From positions 1,612,001 to 1,676,000 of the forward strand of contig NZ_CP139286.1 of assembly GCF_034067285.1 (NCBI RefSeq): a stretch of DNA of 64,000 nt. The letters are read 5' to 3'. Each line of letters opens with the position of its first letter. Positions within the stretch are counted from its first letter, which is position 1. Of this stretch, positions 7,704 to 15,344 are shown piece by piece. The DNA is from Acinetobacter pittii (GTDB lineage: Bacteria; Pseudomonadota; Gammaproteobacteria; Pseudomonadales; Moraxellaceae). The notes beneath the pieces are model-generated. The model ran no database searches and had not been told where the DNA came from. It saw only the letters and a list, made by a program, of their open reading frames with translations. The translations under genes and the position numbers were made by a program.

Positions 7704-8714
7704 TTATTTCAAATGCTTTTGAAGTTCAGATCCAGCTTGTGATAAAGCAGTTTTAACAGAGGGTTCATTACTTAATGGATTTAAAAGACCATAGTCATGA
7801 ATCAAACCGTTATAACGAGTTACAGTCACTGGGACTCCCGCTTTATCTAAGTTGCGGCCAAATGCCTCGCCTTCATCGCGCAATACATCTAATTCAGCTG
7901 TTTGAATTAATGTGGGTGGGAAATCTTTTAGCTGTTCACTTGTAGCGCGAAGTGGTGATGCCAAAATATTATTGCGATCATTAGCATTAGTTGTGTAGTT
8001 ATCCCAGAACCATTTCATCATGTTCTTAGTTAAGAAATATCCTTTCTCATATTGATTGTAAGAAGCATTGTCGAAACCAGCGTTAGTAACAGGCCATAAC
8101 ATTACATTGTAACGAATTTTTGGACCACCCGATTGTTTAATCTGAAGAGCAACAGCAGCAACCATGTTGCCTCCAACACTATTACCTACTAAAGCTAGAC
8201 GACTGCCATCAACACCAATTTCTTTACCATGCTTAGCTACCCATTTGGTTGCTTCATATGATTGATTAATTGCTACAGGAAAGTGAGCTTCTGGGGAAGG
8301 AGTATAGTTAACGTATACAGCCGCTGCACCAGACTCTCGAACTAAATCACGAATTAAACGTTCATGAGTAGCAAAGTCGCCTAACACCCAACCGCCGCCA
8401 TGGAAGAACATAAATACAGGAAGAACACCTTTAGCATTTTCCGGTTTAACGATTTTTAGCTGAATGTTTTGTCCATTTATTTGAATTGTTTTTTCTGAAA
8501 CTTGTGCTGGTGGGAGTTTTGCTCCTTTCTGTGCACCTATTAAAACTTGACGAGCTTCGGTTGGAGTCATCAATTCCATTGGTTTGCCGTTACCCGAATT
8601 GAGCACGTTTAAGAATGCTTGTACACCCGCAGTAGGAGCAGGAGTATTGATAGCTTCAGCTGAAACAGCTGTAGTGAAAAGAGCAGATGTTAATAAAGCT
8701 GTTGCGATTTTCAT
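7704..8714 (-). CDS. Secreted alpha/beta hydrolase of the hormone-sensitive-lipase (GDXG) family
   Basis: The 336-residue protein starts with a signal peptide (hydrophobic to about residue 17, cleavage near VSA/EA). It has the family IV lipase/esterase oxyanion motif HGGGW (105-109) and nucleophile Ser179 in GNSVGG; the TAELDVLRDEG and GLIHDYG segments supply the acid and histidine. Such enzymes hydrolyse short-chain esters. It is divergent from an OhrR-like gene, with inverted repeats between them, so peroxide or organic-acid control is plausible. Its own terminator follows. The natural substrate and final location (periplasm or outside) are not determined by sequence. Confidence 0.9.
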   Translation of the reverse strand: MKIATALLTSALFTTAVSAEAINTPAPTAGVQAFLNVLNSGNGKPMELMTPTEARQVLIGAQKGAKLPPAQVSEKTIQINGQNIQLKIVKPENAKGVLPVFMFFHGGGWVLGDFATHERLIRDLVRESGAAAVYVNYTPSPEAHFPVAINQSYEATKWVAKHGKEIGVDGSRLALVGNSVGGNMVAAVALQIKQSGGPKIRYNVMLWPVTNAGFDNASYNQYEKGYFLTKNMMKWFWDNYTTNANDRNNILASPLRATSEQLKDFPPTLIQTAELDVLRDEGEAFGRNLDKAGVPVTVTRYNGLIHDYGLLNPLSNEPSVKTALSQAGSELQKHLK

Positions 8715-8811
8715 GGTGAAAACTCACTTTAAGTTAGAAATTTTAAATACAACTTTGAGCCAATGCTTTGCGTCCAATATGAAGCTGGTTCTATCGAAAG
8801 CTCAGTTCAAC

Positions 8812-8850
8812 AAGTATCTTGTGTATATAATACTTGCACGCAAGATACTT
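8812..8850. promoter_or_regulatory. Inverted-repeat operator between the esterase and OhrR-like genes
   Basis: The arms AAGTATCTTG (8812-8821) and CAAGATACTT (8841-8850) are perfect complements 19 nt apart. A nested palindrome CTTGCACGCAAG lies at the right arm. The position in the divergent intergenic region suits binding of the adjacent OhrR-like regulator. Confidence 0.6.
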
Positions 8851-8905
8851 ATGGTCAAGAATTATTTATAATTATTTTTAGATAATTTTGAATTTTGGTT
8901 TAAAG

Positions 8906-9328
8906 ATGAAAGAAAACAATATATTAGAGGGTCAACTCTGTTTTTCACTCTATTCAGTTGCTAATGCTCTTACACGGCAGTATCGACCATTACTTAAAAA
9001 TTTCGATTTAACTTACCCCCAATTCATTATTCTTTTAGCTTTATATGAAGAGGATGACATTTCCCTTAAAGAATTGGGTGAAAAGACTTTATTTGACTCG
9101 GGCACCTTAACGCCATTGGTCCAAAAACTTGAATCAAAAGATTTTTTAAAGAGGGTGTCGATCAAAGAAGATGAGCGTGTGAAAAAAGTTATATTGACGG
9201 AAAAAGCTTTAGAGATAAAAGAAAAAGTTATTGATCTACCGAATCAGTTGCGATGTTCAATGCATATGAATGATGAGGAGCTGACTATGCTTAGAAAGCT
9301 TTCTTTGAAGTTATTGGATGATCTGTAA
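8906..9328 (+). CDS. MarR family regulator, OhrR-like organic peroxide sensor
   Basis: The 140-residue winged-helix protein begins with the OhrR signature QLCFSLYSVANALTRQYRP; Cys12 lies where OhrR proteins carry the peroxide-sensing cysteine. The DNA-binding region (LKELGEKTLFDSGTLTPLVQKLE) is followed by the wing. OhrR normally represses the peroxidase gene ohr, but no ohr is adjacent here; the divergent gene is an esterase, as in some OhrR-controlled loci. The ATG at 8906 is used because an in-frame upstream codon is only a TTG without a ribosome site. An inverted repeat at 8812-8850 is its probable operator. Confidence 0.85.
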   Translation: MKENNILEGQLCFSLYSVANALTRQYRPLLKNFDLTYPQFIILLALYEEDDISLKELGEKTLFDSGTLTPLVQKLESKDFLKRVSIKEDERVKKVILTEKALEIKEKVIDLPNQLRCSMHMNDEELTMLRKLSLKLLDDL

Positions 9329-9384
9329 GTTTCTAATATAGAAAAAAGTGTAATTCTCAGCAGTAAAATTCGATTTGAGAAAAA

Positions 9385-9440
9385 AACTCAATCGCGATGG
9401 AAATTATATCAATATTCCAGATAAAGCATTTTGTGTAGTT
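9385..9440 (+). promoter_or_regulatory. Putative LysR-responsive motif upstream of the MHS transporter
   Basis: The sequence AAACTCAATCGCGATGGA followed by ATCAATATTC is closely related to one at 10941-10998 upstream of the porin. A shorter inverted match (AAAATACTCAACT) lies upstream of the LysR gene at 14415-14427. The shared element suggests one regulator for transporter, porin and LysR gene. Confidence 0.5.
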
Positions 9441-9479
9441 TTGATTTAACAAATAGATGTTAGGTCAGGAGAGGCCAAA

Positions 9480-10766
9480 ATGCTAAATGAGAACAAGTCT
9501 ATTAGTAAACGTTCATTTCTAGGATTATCAGCGGGTAATTTTCTTGAATGGCTTGATTTTACATTATATGGATATTTTGCACTTGCTATTGCACATAACT
9601 TTTTCCCCGCAGAAAATGAAATACTTTCTACCCTCGCTGCTATTACTACTTTTGCAGTTGGCTTCTTAGTCAGGCCTATTGGGGCTTATTTAATTGGAAA
9701 CTATGCTGATAAAAAAGGACGCAAGTCAGCAATGGTTTTGACTGTTATGTTAATGGGAGCAGGTACTTTACTTATTGCTTGTGCACCTTCATTTCAACAA
9801 GCAGGATATTGGGGAACAGCAATAGTTGTTCTAGGACGATTAGTCGCAGGACTTGCAGCATCAGGAGAGTTTGGTGCAGCTGTATCTTTAGTCATGGAAA
9901 GTTGTCCAAAGAACCGCCGTGGATATTATAGTGCACTATTTAATTCTTCCACCTATCTTGCTCTTGCTACAGGTTCAGGTATTGCATTACTTATTTATGG
10001 TGTATTGGGGCTACAGGCCACTTTAGATTGGGGATGGAGAATTGGTTTCCTTATCGGCTTGATTATTATTCCAGTGGGCCTATATCTTCGTCGGCATATG
10101 GAGGAAAGTCATGAATTAATACATGCTTCAAAAAAACAAAATTTTCAAACTAAGTTAAGTCGTGGACAATTTATCCAACGTATCATACTCGTTGCCTCTC
10201 TTTCAGGTTTTGGATCTGCAATTGTTTATCTTGTCATCATCTTTATGCCATCGTTTGCAAAGCAAGCAATGAGTATTGAACCAATTATAGGTTCGGCTAG
10301 CTCTATGTTGTCAGCTCTTGTTATTATTTTAGGAGCATTTATTGGTGGCTACTGGGCAGACAAATCTGGAAAAATTATTAAAGTCTTATTAACAGGTACA
10401 TTAATTACAACCTGTATAGGTATTCCTCTCTATGAATATTTATTGATTTCTCCTACGGCACCTCGTTTATTCTTATTTCAAATAGTCTGCTCGCTAGGGC
10501 TAGGTACGACAATAGGAGCATACTTTCCATTTATTACAGAGCAGTTCCCAACTCGACAAAGAGCTTTAGGTATTGGCTTGGGCTATAATATTGGTGTAAC
10601 ACTTTTTGGTGCTGTATCTCCAATTGTAACTACCTATGCACTTAGTAAGGGAATTTTACAGGCACCTGCTGTTTATTTATTATGTGCTGCAACGGTTTCT
10701 ATTGTGGTTCTTCTAATTTATAAAAATAAAGAGAAACCTGTTATGAAATCACAACCTGTAAGCTAA
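9480..10766 (+). CDS. MFS transporter, metabolite:H+ symporter (MHS) subfamily
   Basis: The 428-residue protein has about 12 hydrophobic segments and the hallmarks of MHS carriers (ProP, ShiA, KgtP type): GNFLEWLDFTLYGYFA at the start, FLVRPIGAYLIGNYADKKGRKSA in the loop between helices 2 and 3, and a second D-K-x-G-K loop. MHS members import carboxylates or betaines with protons. The gene follows a CAGGAGAGG ribosome site and is followed by a terminator. The porin, M24 hydrolase and LysR gene downstream suggest a small uptake-and-hydrolysis system for one substrate, perhaps an ectoine-, creatine- or peptide-like amide. That substrate is inference. Confidence 0.88.
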   Translation: MLNENKSISKRSFLGLSAGNFLEWLDFTLYGYFALAIAHNFFPAENEILSTLAAITTFAVGFLVRPIGAYLIGNYADKKGRKSAMVLTVMLMGAGTLLIACAPSFQQAGYWGTAIVVLGRLVAGLAASGEFGAAVSLVMESCPKNRRGYYSALFNSSTYLALATGSGIALLIYGVLGLQATLDWGWRIGFLIGLIIIPVGLYLRRHMEESHELIHASKKQNFQTKLSRGQFIQRIILVASLSGFGSAIVYLVIIFMPSFAKQAMSIEPIIGSASSMLSALVIILGAFIGGYWADKSGKIIKVLLTGTLITTCIGIPLYEYLLISPTAPRLFLFQIVCSLGLGTTIGAYFPFITEQFPTRQRALGIGLGYNIGVTLFGAVSPIVTTYALSKGILQAPAVYLLCAATVSIVVLLIYKNKEKPVMKSQPVS

Positions 10767-10837
10767 TAGTAAATTAATATTTTTCACTTTAATATCTATA
10801 AATAGACGTTATTAGATAAGCTATATAAATATTAAAT

Positions 10838-10868
10838 AAAAAACCTACTTTTAAATAGTAGGTTTTTT
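10838..10868 (+). terminator. Terminator after the MHS transporter
   Basis: An 11-bp stem, AAAAAACCTAC with GTAGGTTTTTT, is followed by a T-rich tract. Confidence 0.85.
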
Positions 10869-10940
10869 ATTTTTTAAGTCAGAAATTTAGGTTATATCTT
10901 TTATAAAATTGAGATTAAAAAAATTATAGAATCAATAGAA

Positions 10941-10998
10941 AAATACTCAACTGCAATGGAGAAATTATCAATATTCTAATGCAAAAATTTTATGTAAT
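10941..10998 (+). promoter_or_regulatory. Putative LysR-responsive motif upstream of the porin
   Basis: AAATACTCAACTGCAATGGA followed by ATCAATATTC matches the element at 9385-9440 upstream of the MHS transporter with a few differences. Both lie roughly 50-100 bp before the start codon. Confidence 0.5.
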
Positions 10999-11042
10999 TT
11001 AAATGGAGGAAATAAATAACAAAGGTCATGGAGTACCGAACA

Positions 11043-12116
11043 ATGTTGAAATATGTATTGATATCAAGTGCATGTATTTTACCAATTAAATCATTTGCTG
11101 ATATTCAAGTAGGGGATACAAACTCACCTTTTAAAATCTATGGTGTTTTTGACTATGGTTTAAATTATTCCCACTCTGGGGCTGTGAGTTCACATGAATT
11201 TCAAAGTGGGATGGATTATGCAAGTCGACTAGGACTCAAACTTAATCTTAATTTAAATGATGATCTTTCTATTATTGGGAATGCTGAATCTTGGATTGAT
11301 TTACATAAAATGGATTTTGTTCGAGATGAAACTTTTGCGCGTGGGGAATATATTGGTGTTAGCTCAAAAAAATATGGCACAGTATTATATGGGCGCCAAA
11401 TGTTAAATGTTTCTGGGGTATATGAGGAATTATTTGCATCATCATTTGCTCCAGCTACACTGAGTTATCAAGCATATGATTTAGGAACTGGCGCACCTAC
11501 ATTTGATTTTAGATCTAGTCGAGCAATTACCTATACCACTCCAAAGTTCAATAATACTACACTGAGTTTTCTTTATACGCCAAACCAGATGGTAGGAGAT
11601 GCTTCAAAAGTTCTAGATGCTAAAAACTATGGAGCCATGGCTGTTTATGATGACGGTGTTAATCGTATAAGTGCTTCATATAATGAATTAGTTAGTAATT
11701 ATTCTGTTAATTATAACGGTGTCATTTATGATGAAATTAAAACAAAAGATTATCGTTTATTTGCACTAAAAAGATTAAATAAAAACCTCTTTATTACTGG
11801 TACTGCGAATTACCTTAAACCTAATAGTCCCGATGCTGTTTCTGCTCAGATTTACGGCACAATGATAAATTTTGAACAGCCAAAATATAATCTAAAAGCG
11901 GCTTTATATCATAGACAAGTTAATAAACAAGATCTATCAGCCATGATTTATGCAGTCGGTGCTAATTATCATATTAATAAGTACCTAGATGCTTATGTAA
12001 GAGCTGAGTATATAGATAATAACAGTAAGGCTAAATACACAATGAATAATATTCCTATTGAAGGCCAAGGAGATAATCCTTCTAGTTATGGTATTGGACT
12101 TAAATTTATATTCTAG
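11043..12116 (+). CDS. Outer-membrane porin (general Gram-negative porin type)
   Basis: The 357-residue product starts with a signal peptide (MLKYVLISSACILPIKSFA, then D) and continues as alternating beta strands. It has the porin features FKIYGVFDYGLNY near the N-terminus, the RGEYIGVSSKKYGTVLYGRQ strand pair and a C-terminal phenylalanine (GIGLKFIF) for outer-membrane insertion. The ATG at 11043 is preferred because a GGAG site lies 9 nt upstream; the ATG at 11028 lacks one and would extend the signal peptide. It lies 59 bp before the M24 hydrolase gene and is likely in the same transcript. It probably admits the substrate of that enzyme. Confidence 0.88.
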   Translation: MLKYVLISSACILPIKSFADIQVGDTNSPFKIYGVFDYGLNYSHSGAVSSHEFQSGMDYASRLGLKLNLNLNDDLSIIGNAESWIDLHKMDFVRDETFARGEYIGVSSKKYGTVLYGRQMLNVSGVYEELFASSFAPATLSYQAYDLGTGAPTFDFRSSRAITYTTPKFNNTTLSFLYTPNQMVGDASKVLDAKNYGAMAVYDDGVNRISASYNELVSNYSVNYNGVIYDEIKTKDYRLFALKRLNKNLFITGTANYLKPNSPDAVSAQIYGTMINFEQPKYNLKAALYHRQVNKQDLSAMIYAVGANYHINKYLDAYVRAEYIDNNSKAKYTMNNIPIEGQGDNPSSYGIGLKFIF

Positions 12117-12175
12117 AAATAAAGCGATCTAATTAATTTCAATCTATTCATTTAAATCTACATAGGAGAACCAAG

Positions 12176-13354
12176 ATGAATATGGAACCAATTTGCTATT
12201 CACCAACAGAAAATGAAATTGAGCAACGTATAAAACGGGTGCAGGCTCGTATGGTAGAGGAAGGATTAGATCACTATGTGGCTTTTTGTCCAGATAATAT
12301 TTTTTATCTAACAAATTTTGCAAATGCTGTACATGAACGTCCTTTTGTTTTAGTCATACCAAGTAAAGGAATACCTCAATTCATCGTACCTCAATTAGAA
12401 ATTCCACATGTAAAGACACGTGTAGTAGGAAAAATTGAACTTATTTCATATTTCGAATTTCCTGCACCTCAGGGCCAAGCTTGGAGTGATCGATTTAAAG
12501 AACTATTTTCTGAAAATGAACGTGTGGGAGTTGAGTCAATTTGTCCGTTACAGATATATAGTGAAACTCCTGGAGAGCGTATTCGCAGTGATATTATTGA
12601 TGATATTCGTATGATTAAATCTGAATATGAAATAGGTCGCTTAATTTATTCTTGTGAACTGGCCACCAAAGCCCATGATTTGCTCTTAAAATCTGCTTAT
12701 CCAGGTATGTCTTTAACCGAAATGGCGACCAAAGTAAGAGGGTTCATCATGAATAAACTTGCAAAGGATAATAAGAGTTTGAATCCGCTTGCTACCCGTG
12801 TTACAGCTATTTTTCAACCACCGAGCGTATCTCATGATCCACACAACTTTACAAATATAGATATGGTTATGGAAGAAGGAGGGCCACACGTATCTATCAT
12901 CAATGCGGTAATGAATGGTTATGGGGCTGAGGTTGAAAGAACTTTTTTCCTTGGCAAAGTTCCAGAGAAAGCAAAGAAACCTTTTGAAATCATGTTAGAA
13001 GGGCGAAGAATTGCCTTTGAAATGGCTAAGCCCGGAGTTTTAATGAGTGAAGTTGATCAAAAAGTTAATAATTTTTTCCGTAAACAGGGAATGGGAGATT
13101 ATCTACTTCACAGAACTGGACATGGAATGGGCGTAACTGCACATGAAGCCCCTTTCTTTGCTGAAGGTTATGACCGTCCCCTTGAAAAAGGAATGTGTTT
13201 GACTATTGAGCCTGGACTTTATATTGAAGGAGTTGGAGGGTTTAGACATTCCGATACAGTTTTAATTGGAGAAAAAAATTCAGTTATGTTGACTGATGGC
13301 CCTATAGATATGGATGCGTTGACCATTCCTTTACATGAAGCTCAGGCTATATAG
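12176..13354 (+). CDS. M24 (creatinase/aminopeptidase P fold) hydrolase lacking canonical metal ligands
   Basis: The 392-residue protein has an N-terminal creatinase-type domain (to about residue 150) and a pita-bread catalytic domain. Aligned to the M24 pattern, HRTGHGMGVTAHEAPFF keeps the histidine and TIEPGLYIEG one glutamate. The first metal Asp is replaced by Ile (VSIINAVMNGY), the second Asp by Glu (AEVERTF) and the last Glu by Ser (FRHSDTV). Two of five ligands are lost and one is conservatively changed. This resembles metal-independent relatives such as creatinase or ectoine hydrolase rather than Xaa-Pro peptidases. An amide or amidine substrate imported by the neighbouring porin and MHS carrier is inferred. 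Confidence 0.85.
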   Translation: MNMEPICYSPTENEIEQRIKRVQARMVEEGLDHYVAFCPDNIFYLTNFANAVHERPFVLVIPSKGIPQFIVPQLEIPHVKTRVVGKIELISYFEFPAPQGQAWSDRFKELFSENERVGVESICPLQIYSETPGERIRSDIIDDIRMIKSEYEIGRLIYSCELATKAHDLLLKSAYPGMSLTEMATKVRGFIMNKLAKDNKSLNPLATRVTAIFQPPSVSHDPHNFTNIDMVMEEGGPHVSIINAVMNGYGAEVERTFFLGKVPEKAKKPFEIMLEGRRIAFEMAKPGVLMSEVDQKVNNFFRKQGMGDYLLHRTGHGMGVTAHEAPFFAEGYDRPLEKGMCLTIEPGLYIEGVGGFRHSDTVLIGEKNSVMLTDGPIDMDALTIPLHEAQAI

Positions 13355-13383
13355 TATAAAATTAGTATTTACTAGTATGCACA

Positions 13384-13420
13384 AAAATTAATACTCATAT
13401 TGTCTATGAGTATTAATTTT
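13384..13420. terminator. Bidirectional terminator between the M24 and LysR genes
   Basis: A perfect 16-bp stem, AAAATTAATACTCATA around loop TTGTC with its complement, lies between convergent genes. Confidence 0.85.
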
Positions 13421-13436
13421 GGAAATAAATTAAAAA

Positions 13437-14363
13437 TTAATGAGCCTCATAACATATAAAATCACGTAATTTTCTAACGTTTGTATTTAAAGGTACTTTG
13501 CTATTCCATATAATTATTTGCGGTTTTATATTAAAACTTAACTCACGATTAATTATTTTAACTTTATTTTGTCTTTGTAATTTTCTAGCTATATTACTTG
13601 AAGCGACAGTAATACATTCATAATTTTGCATAATAATACCTATTAAATTAATTGGATTATCAACTTCAATTATATTATTAGGCTGTTTCAATCCATTAGC
13701 CACTAAATTTGCATCAAAACATTGGCGTACTGGACAAGTTGGAGATGTGAGACACCACGGATATTGTAAAAGGCTTTTTAGATCCTTGTTCGAGTCGGGA
13801 ATATTTAAGTTGTTATTTGCAATAAAGAGCAATTGATGTTCATGTAGTAAAATCGCTCGTAAATCATTATTTAAATCATCTACTTCAGCTCGGCACATAA
13901 CTAAATCTAGTTCACCTGCACGTAAACTTGATAGAAGTGAATTTTTATCGCCTGCCTTAATACAGATTTCAGTTTCAGGAGAAATCTTTTTAAATCGAAT
14001 AATTGCATTAGCTAGAGCATTTTCTAAAGATGGAGCATGAACACCAATAGATATTCTGCTGGCTTTAACACCTCTTAATAGTGCAATCCTATCATGCCCT
14101 TCACGTAACTGAGCCTCAATCTTTAGATACGAATCAATTAAGATAAGACACTCTGGTAAAGGGACTAGTTGACCAACTTCTCTTCTGAATAGTTGTGCAC
14201 CATAATTAGTTTCAATTTCTGCCAAGGATTTAGATACGGCTGAAGTAGTCATATGCATGAGTTGAGCTACTTTAGTCAGTGATTTATGTTGGCCTAATAA
14301 AGATAAAATCTTTAAGTTTTTGAACTTGATCCTTGAGCTGAAAAATGAATCTAAATCTTCCAT
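13437..14363 (-). CDS. LysR family transcriptional regulator
   Basis: The 308-residue protein has an N-terminal LysR winged helix (about residues 15-75: LKILSLLGQHKSLTKVAQLMHMTTSAVSKSLAEIE) and a periplasmic-binding-like effector domain. It is convergent with the porin-M24 operon. An inverted copy of the AAAATACTCAACT element seen upstream of the MHS transporter and the porin lies about 50 bp before its start, so it probably controls both and itself. LysR regulators usually respond to a pathway intermediate; the inducer is unknown. Confidence 0.88.
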   Translation of the reverse strand: MEDLDSFFSSRIKFKNLKILSLLGQHKSLTKVAQLMHMTTSAVSKSLAEIETNYGAQLFRREVGQLVPLPECLILIDSYLKIEAQLREGHDRIALLRGVKASRISIGVHAPSLENALANAIIRFKKISPETEICIKAGDKNSLLSSLRAGELDLVMCRAEVDDLNNDLRAILLHEHQLLFIANNNLNIPDSNKDLKSLLQYPWCLTSPTCPVRQCFDANLVANGLKQPNNIIEVDNPINLIGIIMQNYECITVASSNIARKLQRQNKVKIINRELSFNIKPQIIIWNSKVPLNTNVRKLRDFICYEAH

Positions 14364-14412
14364 AATATTTTATATCCATAATCCCAATTTGATTGGAAGT
14401 CAGTTCTTGACT

Positions 14413-14429
14413 TAGTTGAGTATTTTACC
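14413..14429 (-). promoter_or_regulatory. LysR-motif copy upstream of the LysR gene
   Basis: Reverse-strand AAAATACTCAACT at 14415-14427 matches the core of the elements at 9385 and 10941. Its position upstream of the LysR gene suggests autoregulation. Confidence 0.4.
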
Positions 14430-14454
14430 TGATTTCTTTGTGGTGGAGAAAATT

Positions 14455-14490
14455 AAAGCAAGGTTCATAACTTTACCAAGCACACACTTT
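14455..14490. repeat. Right copy of an imperfect 36-bp direct repeat
   Basis: It matches 7554-7589 at 31 of 36 positions. It lies about 70 bp before the second DJ-1/PfpI gene and marks the right edge of the block that starts after the MerR-type promoter at 7517-7547. Confidence 0.6.
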
Positions 14491-14558
14491 CAGTAACAGC
14501 TTTCTATGTTTTGATAGATGAAAGATAAAATTATAAATATGAAAAATGAGGTGATGAA

Positions 14559-15251
14559 ATGTCTAAACGTATACTACACGTCGTGACCAATGTTTCACGC
14601 TATAAAGATATCGATGAACCAACAGGGCTGTGGCTAGGTGAGCTCACTCATGCCTATGATGAATTTGAAAAGCAAGGTTATATACAAGATATTGTTAGTC
14701 CCAATGGCGGAAAAACTCCGATTGAACCAAAATCATTAGGAGCTTTGGTTTCTGACAAGTCTGTAAAAGCGAGGGAAGATGATCAAGCTTTTATGACTTT
14801 ATTGGCAAACACTTTTAAACCTTCCGATATCAATTGGCAAGATTATGACGTGATCTATTACACAGGTGGTCACGGTGTCATGTGGGATTTTTTAGATAAT
14901 CCTGAACTGCAAGAAATCACCAAAAATATTTATGAAAAGGGTGGTATTGTTTCCAGTGTTTGTCATGGTTATTGCGGCTTGCTCAATGTACGACTTTCAA
15001 ATGGCGAACGACTGATAAAAGACAAAAAGTTAACTGGCTTTGCATGGAGTGAAGAGGTTTTGGCTGGGGTCGCGAAAAAGGTCCCATACAATGCTGAAGA
15101 GTTAGCTAAAGAATATGGTGCACATTATGATAAGGCCTTTATTCCATTTGCACCGCATGTAGTTCAAGATGGCAATTTAATTACAGGACAAAACCCGTTT
15201 TCTGCTAAAAAAACGGCTTTAGCGATAATAGAAGAGTTAGAAAAGTCATAA
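14559..15251 (+). CDS. Cytosolic DJ-1/PfpI family protein
   Basis: The 230-residue protein has no signal peptide and has nucleophile Cys135 in SVCHG, His136 and Glu28 (TGLWLGELT). It closely parallels the exported paralogue at 6203-7009, sharing GLWLxELTH, VSPxGG, YYTGGHGxMWDF and ITGQNP segments. Family members act as holdases, glyoxalases or proteases in electrophile stress. The start follows a GAGGTGA ribosome site. No MerR-type promoter lies directly upstream; the nearest one facing it is at 7517-7547, across a 6.9-kb block bounded by a short repeat, suggesting it was separated from its original promoter. Confidence 0.9.
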   Translation: MSKRILHVVTNVSRYKDIDEPTGLWLGELTHAYDEFEKQGYIQDIVSPNGGKTPIEPKSLGALVSDKSVKAREDDQAFMTLLANTFKPSDINWQDYDVIYYTGGHGVMWDFLDNPELQEITKNIYEKGGIVSSVCHGYCGLLNVRLSNGERLIKDKKLTGFAWSEEVLAGVAKKVPYNAEELAKEYGAHYDKAFIPFAPHVVQDGNLITGQNPFSAKKTALAIIEELEKS

Positions 15252-15270
15252 CTTAATGTCTCAAAAATAA

Positions 15271-15310
15271 ACCCTAAAAGCAAAACCAGCGACGGCTTTG
15301 CTTTTAGGGT
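15271..15310. terminator. Bidirectional terminator between convergent genes
   Basis: A perfect 14-bp stem, ACCCTAAAAGCAAA with TTTGCTTTTAGGGT, lies between the DJ-1/PfpI and oxidoreductase genes. Confidence 0.75.
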
Positions 15311-15344
15311 ATCTAAATAATAGTTTATCCTAGAAAAGCTAATA

